The position numbers were made by a program, and so were the translations under genes. The notes under the pieces were generated by a model. The model saw nothing but the letters and a program-made list of their open reading frames with translations. It ran no database searches and had not been told where the DNA came from. Source: RYN-133 sp036497285 (GTDB lineage: Bacteria; Actinomycetota; Actinomycetes; Mycobacteriales; Jatrophihabitantaceae). Taken from it: a stretch of 61,817 nucleotides of DNA. Shown in pieces: positions 50,582 through 58,502 of this stretch. Every line of letters starts with the position of its first letter. Positions within the stretch are counted from its first letter, which is position 1. Location of the stretch: contig DASXJR010000042.1 of the NCBI GenBank assembly GCA_036497285.1, positions 1 through 61,817 of the forward strand, read 5' to 3'.

Positions 50582-51238
50582 GTGACCTCAATTCCTCGCT
50601 GGCTCGCGCAGTTGGCCGACGCCGCGGCGGCGATCGAACCCGAGCAGATCTCCCGGTTCCTGCCGCCGGTCGACGGCAGCGGCCGTCCGTCCGCGGTGCT
50701 GATGGCCTTCGGTGACACCGAGGACGGCCCGTCCGTGCTGCTGATCGAGCGGGCGGCCGACATGCGCACGCACGCCGGCCAGGTTGCATTCCCGGGCGGC
50801 GCGATCGATGCGGACGACGCGGACGCAGCGGCCGCCGCCTTACGCGAGGCGAGCGAAGAGGTCGGGCTCGACCCGGCCACGGTCGAGATCCTGACCACGC
50901 TGCCGCCGCTGTTCATCCCGGTGACCGCGTTCGTGGTCACGCCCGTGCTCGCGTGGTGGCGCGACCCGCACCCGGTCGCGCCGATCGACGCGATCGAGGT
51001 GGCGCGAGCGGTGGTGGTCCCGATCGCCGAGCTCGCCGACCCGGCGAACCGGTTCAAGGTGCAGCATCCGTCCGGGGTGGCCGGGCCGGGGTTCCGGGTC
51101 TCGGGCCTGTTCGTCTGGGGCTTCACGGCCGGGCTGCTCGACCGGATGCTCGCCTTCGGCGGCTGGGAGCGGCCCTGGGACACCGAGCGTCTGGAGGAGC
51201 TGCCGACGCGACTGATAGGACGCCCGTCCCCGCACTGA
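50582..51238 (+). CDS. NUDIX hydrolase, CoA diphosphatase type
   Basis: A 218-residue protein with RTHAGQVAFPGGAIDADDAD and the NUDIX core REASEEVGL. The sequence before the box (HAGQVAFPGG) is the CoA-diphosphatase (NudL-like) signature. It would split CoA to 4'-phosphopantetheine and 3',5'-ADP. The GTG at 50582 was preferred over 50576 since GAGG (50573-50576) is then five bases away. Equivalent to Rv3672c by position. Confidence 0.88.
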   Translation: MTSIPRWLAQLADAAAAIEPEQISRFLPPVDGSGRPSAVLMAFGDTEDGPSVLLIERAADMRTHAGQVAFPGGAIDADDADAAAAALREASEEVGLDPATVEILTTLPPLFIPVTAFVVTPVLAWWRDPHPVAPIDAIEVARAVVVPIAELADPANRFKVQHPSGVAGPGFRVSGLFVWGFTAGLLDRMLAFGGWERPWDTERLEELPTRLIGRPSPH

Positions 51239-51262
51239 CCGGTCTGGTACCGCCGGTACCGT
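51235..51262 (+). promoter_or_regulatory. Leaderless promoter of the cupredoxin gene
   Basis: CTGACC (51235-51240), 16-base spacer, TACCGT (51257-51262), seven bases before the ATG at 51270. Confidence 0.45.
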
Positions 51263-51269
51263 CAACGCC

Positions 51270-51677
51270 ATGCCAGCCCGCCGGATCGTCGCGTGCGCCG
51301 GCGCGGCCGTGCTCGCGCTGGTCGGCTGCAGCAACTCGCAGTCGCCGATCAACCGACGTCCGCATACGGGGTCTGCGACCGCCTCGATGGTCAACGGCGT
51401 GCAGCAGGTGACGGTCACCGTCGGGCAGGACGACCGGTTCCATCCGTCGACGCTTGTCGTGCACCGCGGCAAGGTCGAGATCGTGCTCAAGCACGCCGCG
51501 GAAGGCGCCCCGCACGACTGGTCGTTGACCGGGTTCCCGGTGGCCTATGTGCCCGTCACCACCGGCGGCCAGACTCGCACGGCGAGCTTCATGGCGCCCT
51601 CGCCTGGGAACTATCGCTTCGTGTGCACGATCCACGCGAAGCTCGGCATGACCGGGACGTTGGTGGTCAAGCCGTGA
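51270..51677 (+). CDS. Cupredoxin-type copper lipoprotein
   Basis: A 135-residue exported protein. Lipoprotein signal MPARRIVACAGAAVLALVG-Cys20 precedes a single cupredoxin domain with type-1 copper ligands: His in GAPHDWS and the Cys-x3-His-x4-Met run CTIHAKLGM near the C-terminus. It could shuttle electrons or bind copper outside the membrane. The stop overlaps the marP start (GTGA), so both are made together. This coupling is not part of the M. tuberculosis gene order that I recall. Confidence 0.85.
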   Translation: MPARRIVACAGAAVLALVGCSNSQSPINRRPHTGSATASMVNGVQQVTVTVGQDDRFHPSTLVVHRGKVEIVLKHAAEGAPHDWSLTGFPVAYVPVTTGGQTRTASFMAPSPGNYRFVCTIHAKLGMTGTLVVKP

Positions 51678-52861
51678 ATCTGCTCGATGTCGTCATCATC
51701 GTCGCAGCGCTGGCATACGGGTTCACCGGTTTCCGCAACGGCGCGGTCGTCGGCGCGCTGTCGCTGGTGGGGTTCTTCAGCGGCGCGATCCTCGGGGCGC
51801 AGTTGGCCGAGCCGCTCGGGGCGCATCTGGCGCACGGACGGGCGCAGGTGCCGGTGGCGATCGTGTGCGTCTTGTTCCTGGCCATGCTCGGGCAGTTGCT
51901 CGGCACGTTCCTCGGGGTGCGGCTCAAGCAGCGCTTCGTCCGCAATGTCGGTCGGCAGGTCGATGCCGGTGTCGGCTCGGTGCTCGGGGTGCTGTCCGTG
52001 CTGCTCGTTGCGTGGATGATCGCCGTCCCGCTCGCGTCCTCGCCGTACCCTTCGCTGGCCGCGGAGGCGACGCAGTCCGCGATCGTGCGCGGCGTCAACG
52101 ACGCGATGCCCGACGGCATGCGCACCCTGTACGGGAAGCTGCGCGGCTTCCTCGACCAGAGCGGGTTCCCGCCGGTGTTCGGGGATCTGCCCTCGACCGA
52201 CATAGTCAACGTTCCTGCGCCGTCGTCGCTCTCGCCGGCCGAGAAGCGGCACGTGCGGATCGCTGCGCAGTCGACGTTCAAGGTGTACGGCGAGGCGCCG
52301 TCGTGCGGGCGCGGCATCGAAGGCTCGGGCTTCGTGGTGTCGCCGCACCACCTCATGACCAACGCGCACGTGGTCGCGGGCACGCGGCAGGTGAGCATCG
52401 TGGTCGGTGACCGGCAGCTGGCCGCGACCGTGGTGCTCTACGACCCGGAACGCGACGTGGCGATCCTCGACGTTCCCGACCTCACCGCCCGTCCGCTGCA
52501 CTTCGTGCGTAAGCCGGCCGAGACCGGTGACTCGGCGGTGGTGATGGGCTACCCGCAGGACGGCCCGTTGGACGTGCGTCCGGCGCGGGTGCGGGCGCGC
52601 ACCGTGGTGTCGGGCTCGGACATCTACGGCCATGCCGGGGTGCGCCGCGAGGTCTACTCGATCCGCGCGCTGGTCCGCAGCGGCAACTCGGGCGGACCGC
52701 TGCTCGGTGCGTCGGGGAGCGTGCTCGGTGTCGTGTTCGCGACCGACCTGCGCTCGAGCGACACCGGCTACGTGCTCACCGCCGCCGAAGTGGCGAGCGA
52801 CTTCCGCCATGCCCGCACCGCGACCGCCCCGGTCACCACCGGGGCCTGTACACCGGAGTGA
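51674..52861 (+). CDS. marP: Membrane-anchored serine protease MarP-like
   Basis: A 395-residue protease. Four N-terminal TM helices (CvpA-like, about 5-125) are followed by a periplasmic trypsin-like domain: His in MTNAHVVAG, Asp in RDVAILDV, Ser in GNSGGPLLG. Cys in PSCGRG and in the C-terminal TTGACTPE probably form the disulfide known in MarP. MarP of M. tuberculosis (Rv3671c) is needed for acid resistance. GTG start overlaps the cupredoxin stop. Confidence 0.93.
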   Translation: MNLLDVVIIVAALAYGFTGFRNGAVVGALSLVGFFSGAILGAQLAEPLGAHLAHGRAQVPVAIVCVLFLAMLGQLLGTFLGVRLKQRFVRNVGRQVDAGVGSVLGVLSVLLVAWMIAVPLASSPYPSLAAEATQSAIVRGVNDAMPDGMRTLYGKLRGFLDQSGFPPVFGDLPSTDIVNVPAPSSLSPAEKRHVRIAAQSTFKVYGEAPSCGRGIEGSGFVVSPHHLMTNAHVVAGTRQVSIVVGDRQLAATVVLYDPERDVAILDVPDLTARPLHFVRKPAETGDSAVVMGYPQDGPLDVRPARVRARTVVSGSDIYGHAGVRREVYSIRALVRSGNSGGPLLGASGSVLGVVFATDLRSSDTGYVLTAAEVASDFRHARTATAPVTTGACTPE

Positions 52862-52877
52862 TTCGCCGTCGCGGGTG

Positions 52878-53819
52878 TTAGTTCACTACCTTGGCCCAGC
52901 GGATCAGTTCGGCGCTGACCAGGTCGGGGACCTCGTTGTGCGGGAAATGTCCGACGCCGTCGAGCAGCTGCCATTCGTAGGTGCCGGTGACGTACTGCCC
53001 GGAGCCTTGCGCGGTCGAGGGCAGCACGCAGGTGTCGAAGTCGCCGTGCAGTTGCAGGACGGGCGCGTGCACCGGCGCGCGCAGCGACTCGGCGAAGCGC
53101 CGCCCGTCCGGACGCGGCAGCGACCGGACCAGCCAACGGAAGTACTCGGCCGCGCAGTAGTAGGCGGGGTGGATGCGCATGGCCTCGGCGTAGCGCTCGA
53201 CCTCGGCGATGTAATCGGGCGTGCCGCGCCAGCGCGGGCCCGTCCAGGTGTCGTACAGCCCGCGCACCCACAGCGAGTCGCTGGCCAACAGGTGTTCCGG
53301 GCGCCGCGGCACCTGGAAGGTGCGCAACGCGTAGCTCGAGGCGTGCCGCTGCCGGCGGTCGCGCGCGATCGCCGAGCGCAGCCTTAGCGGGTGTGCCGCG
53401 CCCAGCACCACCACGCCACGCACCACCTCGGGGTGGGTTGCCGCCATCGTCCAGGCGAGCAGCCCGCCCAGGTCGCTGCCCACGACCATCGCGTCGGACT
53501 CGCCCAGCGCCGAGACCAGCGCCGCCAGGTCATCGGCGAGGTTCGGTGCGTCGTAGCCGCGCGGCGGCTTGTCGCTCGCACCGAACCCGCGCAGGTCGAC
53601 TGCCACAGCCCGGTAACCCGCGTCGGCGAGCCCGAGCAGCTGCCGGTGCCAGGCGTACCAGAACTGCGGGAAGCCGTGCAGCAGCAGCACCAGCGGACCG
53701 GTGCCCGCCTCGGCCACGTGCAAGGCGATGCCATGGGCCCGCACGACCCGGTGCGTCCACGGGCCGTCGACGAGGACGACCGAACTATGCGGAGCACCCG
53801 GGAGCGGACCGAATCCCAT
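52878..53819 (-). CDS. Alpha/beta-hydrolase, epoxide hydrolase-like
   Basis: A 313-residue hydrolase. HGFPQFWYAWH (oxyanion loop), GSDLGGLLAW with the nucleophile Asp (VVGSDLGG) typical of epoxide hydrolases, and a C-terminal His in GVGHFPHNEVP. Tyr residues of the cap domain are present (YDTW, YIAEVERY). Equivalent to EphE (Rv3670) by position. Substrate unknown. Its start follows the DUF1469 gene closely on the same strand. Confidence 0.9.
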   Translation of the reverse strand: MGFGPLPGAPHSSVVLVDGPWTHRVVRAHGIALHVAEAGTGPLVLLLHGFPQFWYAWHRQLLGLADAGYRAVAVDLRGFGASDKPPRGYDAPNLADDLAALVSALGESDAMVVGSDLGGLLAWTMAATHPEVVRGVVVLGAAHPLRLRSAIARDRRQRHASSYALRTFQVPRRPEHLLASDSLWVRGLYDTWTGPRWRGTPDYIAEVERYAEAMRIHPAYYCAAEYFRWLVRSLPRPDGRRFAESLRAPVHAPVLQLHGDFDTCVLPSTAQGSGQYVTGTYEWQLLDGVGHFPHNEVPDLVSAELIRWAKVVN

Positions 53820-53822
53820 GGC

Positions 53823-54251
53823 TCAGGGCACTGACTTCGGATGCGTCTTCAGGTAGGCCACGGTGTCCCTGCCGGTGTCGATCGTGCGTTGCGGCGCCTT
53901 GACCCGCTTGACCTTCTTGACCCCGAACAGCACCAGCAGGCCGATGATCAGCAGCAGTAGCCCGAAGACAATCAGGTAACCGGCCCACCGGGGCAGCCCC
54001 AAGGCGATCAGTCCTTCGGCGAGGGCGATCAGCCCGAACGTCATCGAGAACGCGAGCAGCACACCGGCCGCGCCGAACATGCCGCCGCCCACGCCGGCAT
54101 TCTTGAACGAGGCGCGCAGTTCCAGCTTCGCCAGCTCGACCTCGCCGCGGATGATCGTCGACAGCGACTCGGACGCCTCCTGGACCAGCTGGCCGATCGA
54201 GGGGTCCTCGGCCGCGTGGCGTGGCTGCGCCGATCCAGGGGTGCTCGTCAC
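53823..54251 (-). CDS. DUF1469 / phage-holin-3_6-type membrane protein
   Basis: A 142-residue protein with a cytoplasmic N-terminal helix (SIGQLVQEASESLSTIIRGE) and two TM helices (about 55-80 and 88-110), then a basic C-terminus. The family name comes from a holin resemblance, but these chromosomal proteins are not lysis proteins as far as known. Rv3669 is the match by position. It lies four bases upstream of the epoxide hydrolase gene and is likely co-transcribed with it. Confidence 0.88.
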   Translation of the reverse strand: MTSTPGSAQPRHAAEDPSIGQLVQEASESLSTIIRGEVELAKLELRASFKNAGVGGGMFGAAGVLLAFSMTFGLIALAEGLIALGLPRWAGYLIVFGLLLLIIGLLVLFGVKKVKRVKAPQRTIDTGRDTVAYLKTHPKSVP

Positions 54252-54317
54252 GAATGCGCTCCTCGATTTGTCGGGTGGGTCACCCCCGATCCTTCCAGCA
54301 TCGCCGCCGGCGGCGCA

Positions 54318-55811
54318 TCACGTTGCCTGCAGCAGGGACAGCAGCGCGGTGCCGTCCGGGCTGCCGAGGCCGGTGCACGCGTCCCATCCGGCCCCTGCGC
54401 GGTAGCTGCCGTTGTCGCCGGTCGTGACGTCCTGGAACCCGGGGGCGCCGGTGCCCGCGGCTGCGTCGGCGTACAGCGCGTCGGCGAAGCCGTGCAGCAG
54501 CCCGCTGGTCGCCTGGGCGAGGCGGGCAACCAGGCCTGCCCAGAGCGGGGCCACCGCGCTCGTCCCGCCGATCACCATTTCGGTGCCGTCGACCAGCACC
54601 TGGTAGCCGGTCTGCGGATCGGCGTTGCCGGCGACGTCCGGCACGCCTCGGCCACTCGACCCGGGCACTCCGACGGCCTGCTGGCGCGACGGACGGGCGA
54701 ACGCGTCGCTGACCCCGCCTCCGGTCGCGCCGCCCGTCCCGCCGTTGTTCCAGACGGTCTCGGCGTCGGCGGTCAGCGATGTGCCGCCGCAGCCGATCAC
54801 GTTCGGACTCGAGGCCGGGAAGTCGCAGTGGTCGCTGCCGTCGGTGCCGCCGTCGGAGCTGCCGCGGTCGCCGGCGGCTGCGGTGACCACGATCCCGAGG
54901 GCCACGGCGTCGGCGAACGCGCTGTCCATCGCGGTGCGCGCCTGGGCCGTCCACTCGTCCTCGCTCTGACCCCAGCTGATGCTGATCGCCGCCGGCGTCG
55001 GGGTGGCGTGGACGGCCTCGCTGACCGCGTCGAGAAAGCCCGCGTCGGTGTTCGGCGCGAAGTACACCGAGATCGCCGCGCCCGGGGCGACCGCGCCCGC
55101 GACCTCGATGTCGAGCAGCACCTCGCCGTCGGCGCCCTGGGGATCGGACCCGGGCTGGTTCGTGGCGCCGTCGACACCGACGGCCGTGACGGACGGGGTG
55201 CTGATGCCGAGCCCGCCGAAGTAGTCGTCGAGATCGCTCTGCTCGAATCCGCCGCCGAGTTCGATGATCGCGATTGCCTGGCCGCTGCCGTCGGTGCCCT
55301 CGGGGAACGAGTAGGCGTCGGCGACCTGAAGCGGGGTGTAGCTGATCGCCGTGTCGCCGGCGGCGGCGACCCGCAGCTGGGACTGCGCCTGCGGACGGTC
55401 GTCGATGCCGAGCACGGCGAGCACCCGATCGCCGAGCGCGGCGGGCACGCTCAGCTCGCCGGTGCGCTGCCGGTGCGTGATCGGTCGCCCGTCCGCTGCC
55501 GGATAGCTGACCTGTTGCAGGTCGGTGCCGAAGAACCGGGAGACGGTCCGAGCCGCACCGCGCACCCGCACGCGGCGCGAGGGCGCATCGACGGAAACGA
55601 TCTCGAGCCCGGCGCCCTCGAGCGCGGCACCGACCGCCTCCAGATCGTCGGGATCGGTGCCGATCGCGCCGTCGGACCGCCGGCGCAGCACCACGGTCAA
55701 CTCGACCGGTGTCGCAGGGTCGACCGGCTGCGCCTCGGTGACACCCGGAATCGCTTCGCGCCTGCTGCCGGGGATGGTGAATCGTGCCGGTTCGTCCTGG
55801 TTCTCGGTCAT
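54318..55811 (-). CDS. Sedolisin (S53) serine-carboxyl peptidase
   Basis: A 497-residue protease. The pro-domain (about 1-160, with RFFGTDLQQVSYP) precedes the catalytic domain: GEVLLDIEVAGAVAPGA carries the catalytic Glu/Asp pair, GGTSAVAPL the Ser, and a C-terminal Ca site is seen in TGLGSPDGTALL-type sequence preceded by D. No signal peptide is visible, unusual for this family. ATG at 55811 (MTENQDEPARF); ATG 55841 is the alternative. The M. tuberculosis gene at this position is a different, trypsin-like protease. Confidence 0.88.
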   Translation of the reverse strand: MTENQDEPARFTIPGSRREAIPGVTEAQPVDPATPVELTVVLRRRSDGAIGTDPDDLEAVGAALEGAGLEIVSVDAPSRRVRVRGAARTVSRFFGTDLQQVSYPAADGRPITHRQRTGELSVPAALGDRVLAVLGIDDRPQAQSQLRVAAAGDTAISYTPLQVADAYSFPEGTDGSGQAIAIIELGGGFEQSDLDDYFGGLGISTPSVTAVGVDGATNQPGSDPQGADGEVLLDIEVAGAVAPGAAISVYFAPNTDAGFLDAVSEAVHATPTPAAISISWGQSEDEWTAQARTAMDSAFADAVALGIVVTAAAGDRGSSDGGTDGSDHCDFPASSPNVIGCGGTSLTADAETVWNNGGTGGATGGGVSDAFARPSRQQAVGVPGSSGRGVPDVAGNADPQTGYQVLVDGTEMVIGGTSAVAPLWAGLVARLAQATSGLLHGFADALYADAAAGTGAPGFQDVTTGDNGSYRAGAGWDACTGLGSPDGTALLSLLQAT

Positions 55812-55854
55812 GGCACCACTGGTACGCGCTGGGTCCGACAATTCGCAAGAGGGC

Positions 55855-55860
55855 TAACGT
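55855..55860 (+). promoter_or_regulatory. -10 box of the Fic-like gene
   Basis: TAACGT eight bases before the GTG at 55869; leaderless start is likely. Confidence 0.45.
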
Positions 55861-55868
55861 TTCGGCTC

Positions 55869-56600
55869 GTGCCCGATCCGCTGTCCCCGCTGCTCGACCT
55901 GCCAGGAATCCGGGACGGCGTCGGCGAGGCCAGGTCTGCGGTAGACGCGCTGCTGGGCGATCGGGTGCTCCGTCGCCGCTCGGCCGATGTGTCCGCGGAG
56001 TCGTCCGTGCGCGGCGCGTGGGCCTCGGCCGTTCTGTCCGGCACGGACGTGTCGCTGGACGATGTGCGGGCCGGGGCGGCGGGCGAGAACCCGCTCGTGC
56101 AGGGCGCGCTGCGGGCCCAGGGTGGGCTCGCCGGGCTGGCCGACACCTGGCGCCGCGCGCCGCGGCAGGCTCTCGCGCGGTTGCATGCCCTGGCCGCGGC
56201 CGACCTCGTTTCCCCCGAGGCGCTCGGCCGTCCGACCAACGGCGCCGAGCGGCTGGACACGCTCGCCTTGGTGCTGGCCGAGACCTCCGCGCCGGCGGTG
56301 GTGGTGGCGGGCATCGTCCACGGCGAGATCTTGTCGCTGGACGCGTTCGCCCCGGTGTCCGGCATCGTGGCGCGGACCGCTGTCCGGCTGACGCTGATCA
56401 CCCGGGGGCTGGATCCGAAGTCTCTCGTTGTTGTGGAGGCCGGCCACCTGGAGTTGCGCGCGGACTACGACGCCGCCCTGCAGGCCTACCGGGACGGCTC
56501 CACGGACGGGATCGCGCGGTGGCTGCGGCACTGCGCCGCCGCGACCGCCGGCGGTGCGCGCGAGGCCGGTGCGATCTGTCAGGCGCTGCTGCGCGGCTAG
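55869..56600 (+). CDS. Degenerate Fic-domain protein
   Basis: A 243-residue protein. Residues 158-169 (DAFAPVSGIVAR) align with the Fic motif H-x-F-x-(D/E)-G-N-G-R-x-x-R at exact spacing, but only Phe160, Gly165 and Arg169 are kept; the catalytic His, the metal Asp/Glu, the Asn and one Arg are lost. The inhibitory-helix motif near residues 51-58 also lacks its Glu. AMP transfer is therefore not expected. Similar proteins in actinobacteria are annotated as oxidoreductase or hypothetical; Rv3662c may be the equivalent. It lies between the sedolisin and HAD genes. Confidence 0.75.
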   Translation: MPDPLSPLLDLPGIRDGVGEARSAVDALLGDRVLRRRSADVSAESSVRGAWASAVLSGTDVSLDDVRAGAAGENPLVQGALRAQGGLAGLADTWRRAPRQALARLHALAAADLVSPEALGRPTNGAERLDTLALVLAETSAPAVVVAGIVHGEILSLDAFAPVSGIVARTAVRLTLITRGLDPKSLVVVEAGHLELRADYDAALQAYRDGSTDGIARWLRHCAAATAGGAREAGAICQALLRG

Positions 56601-56950
56601 CTGCTCGGCCCTGGACACGGATCGACGGCGCCGGGGTGACCAGTCGCATCGCCGCTACGGGCGTTGCCAACTCACCTCGACGCCGTCGGCACTACGACCG
56701 GGTTACTCAAGCGTGCTCTGCGAAGTGTCGTGTCAGGGGCCAGTGTTACCCGGTCCCCGCCGACTCACCCTTGTGCGGTGTGGACGCGCGCGTGGGTACC
56801 CGTATCGCTTGTGCAGGAGCGTGGTCACGCTGGGGGCTGGACCGCCATGGACGAGACCTCGATCCGTAACCGCACTATGGGGCCGGTCACATCGGCCTGG
56901 CAAGGGGCGCCCGGCGTGTCGGCGTTGGGTGGACGCGTCCGCAAAGAGTT
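56601..56950. other. Intergenic stretch; no gene supported
   Basis: 350 bases between converging genes. One plus-strand frame (56664-56954) is open, but has no RBS, no recognisable sequence and mixed codon use. In other actinobacteria acs or dpp genes are often found near here; none is present. Confidence 0.5.
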
Positions 56951-57751
56951 CTAGGCGCGGCGGGCACGGCGGCGCGTGGCGAGCCAGAGCAGGCCACCCG
57001 CGGCCAGGCCGGCGCCGAGCGCCGTAGCCGTCAATGTCGGATTCTCGGGTCGAAGGCCAGAGATCCGCTCGCGCAGTGGTACCGCGTTGGAGAAGGTCAG
57101 CGTCGGCCAGTCGCGTTCGGCGGCGATCCGGCGCAACGCCCGGTCGGGATTGACCGCGAACGGATGGCCGACCGCCTCGAGCATCGGGATGTCGGTGACA
57201 GAATCGGAGTACGCGTAGCTCGCCGACAGGTCGTAGCCGCGTTCGTCGGCCAGTTGTCGGACCGCAATGGCCTTCTCCGCTCCGTACGCGTAGAGCCCGA
57301 TCTCGCCGGTGTACTTGCCGTCGGCGACGACCATGCGGGTGGCCACGACGTGGTCGGCCCCCAGCATCGCGCCGATCGGCCCGACGACCTCTTCACCGGA
57401 CGAGCTGACGATCACCACGTCGCGTCCGGCCGCCTTGTGCATGCCGATGAGCTCGACCGCTTCGTTGTAGACGATCGGGTCGATGATCTCGTGCAGCGTC
57501 TCGGAGACGATGTCGCGGACCTGCGCGACGTCCCATCCGGCGCACATGCTGGTCAGGTAGGCGCGCATGCGCTCGATCTGGTCCTCGTCCGCGCCGGCGA
57601 GGGCGAACACGAACTGGGCGTAGGCGCTGCGCAGCACGGCGCGCCGGTTGATCAAGCCGCCCTGGTAGAAGGGACGGCCGAAGGCGAGCACGCTCGACTT
57701 CGCGATGATCGTCTTGTCGAGATCGAAGAACGCCACGGTTCGCAGCCCCAC
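56951..57751 (-). CDS. HAD-IB phosphatase (SerB-like)
   Basis: A 266-residue HAD hydrolase: motif I AFFDLDKTII (nucleophile Asp), motif II VSSSGEE, motif III Lys in GAEKAIAV and motif IV SDSVTDIPML. A C-terminal TM helix (about 240-262, GAGLAAGGLLWLA) is seen. Substrate unknown; homologues act on phosphorylated metabolites or lipids. The GTG start at 57751 is divergent from the Ssd gene. Equivalent to Rv3661. Confidence 0.9.
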   Translation of the reverse strand: MGLRTVAFFDLDKTIIAKSSVLAFGRPFYQGGLINRRAVLRSAYAQFVFALAGADEDQIERMRAYLTSMCAGWDVAQVRDIVSETLHEIIDPIVYNEAVELIGMHKAAGRDVVIVSSSGEEVVGPIGAMLGADHVVATRMVVADGKYTGEIGLYAYGAEKAIAVRQLADERGYDLSASYAYSDSVTDIPMLEAVGHPFAVNPDRALRRIAAERDWPTLTFSNAVPLRERISGLRPENPTLTATALGAGLAAGGLLWLATRRRARRA

Positions 57752-57788
57752 GGTCTACAGATCGTACGGACGCCCGGTGTCAAATCCG

Positions 57789-57815
57789 TTGTCCACAATG
57801 CCGAGGTTTTCCACA
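57789..57815. promoter_or_regulatory. Pair of DnaA-box-like 9-mers
   Basis: TTGTCCACA (57789-57797) and TTTTCCACA (57807-57815), same orientation, starts 18 bases apart, in the region between HAD and Ssd genes. Both match the actinobacterial DnaA box at eight or nine of nine positions. This is not oriC (no dnaA or dnaN), but DnaA may act here as a regulator. Confidence 0.4.
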
Positions 57816-57866
57816 GAGTGCGGAAACGTCGCCCGCGGGGCTCGTCGACCCGCTTGGCTGGACAGC

Positions 57867-58502
57867 GTGATCGGCGTGATCGGCGGCAGTGGCGGCGTAG
57901 GGGCATCTACCTTCGCTGCCGTCCTCACGTCGGTCGCCGAGCGCGGCGTGTTGATCGACCTCGACCCCGTCGGGGGCGGGATCGACGTGCTGCTGGGTAT
58001 CGACGATCTCGCGGGTGCGCGGTGGTCGGGCTTGCGCGTCGAGGGCGGCTACCTCGATCCGGCGCTGCTCGACGAGGGCCTGCCGCGCTGGCGCGACGTC
58101 GCGGTGCTCGCAGCCGATCAGCCGCCGGACGCGGCCGCGGTGGCGCAGGTCGTCGCCGCGGCCGCGCAGCTGGGCACCGTCGTGCTCGATCTGCCCCGAT
58201 CGCCGTCCCCGCTGCGCGCGGCTGGGCTCGCAGCATGCGACCTGTGCGTACTCGTGGCCTCGGCGCACGACGTCCGCTCGCTCGTGGCGGCAGCGGCCGT
58301 ACTGCGCTCGCTGCCCGACGTGCCGGTAGGGGTGGTGCTGCGGCGTGGCAGCTTCGGCGTCGACGAGGCGATCGAGCTGTTGGGGGCGCGGCTGCTCGGG
58401 GTGCTGCCCGCCACCGACCGTCCGTCGGGGCGAAGCGCTGCGCGGGTGGCGCTCGGTGTCGTCGACGGGCTGCTGACCGAGACATGGGGAGCAGCGTCGT
58501 GA
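57867..58502 (+). CDS. Septum-site-determining/CpaE-like ATPase (Ssd), short form
   Basis: A 211-residue MinD/ParA-like ATPase. The deviant Walker A is GGSGGVGAST (Lys of the second position replaced; the usual K is missing), then LIDLDPVGGG (A') and LDLPRSPSP. Ssd of M. tuberculosis (Rv3660c) is about 350 residues; here the N-terminal domain is lacking. It probably positions the Tad machine or affects septation. GTG start; its stop overlaps the tadA start. Confidence 0.8.
   Translation: MIGVIGGSGGVGASTFAAVLTSVAERGVLIDLDPVGGGIDVLLGIDDLAGARWSGLRVEGGYLDPALLDEGLPRWRDVAVLAADQPPDAAAVAQVVAAAAQLGTVVLDLPRSPSPLRAAGLAACDLCVLVASAHDVRSLVAAAAVLRSLPDVPVGVVLRRGSFGVDEAIELLGARLLGVLPATDRPSGRSAARVALGVVDGLLTETWGAAS

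Noticed and set aside
56664..56954. 96-codon plus-strand ORF between the Fic-like and HAD genes
   Set aside because: No RBS, weak codon bias and overlap with the HAD stop; no family resemblance.
57752..57866. 6C small RNA expected between the HAD and Ssd genes (its place in M. tuberculosis)
   Set aside because: No runs of six C in hairpin loops are present in this interval, so the RNA is not at this place.
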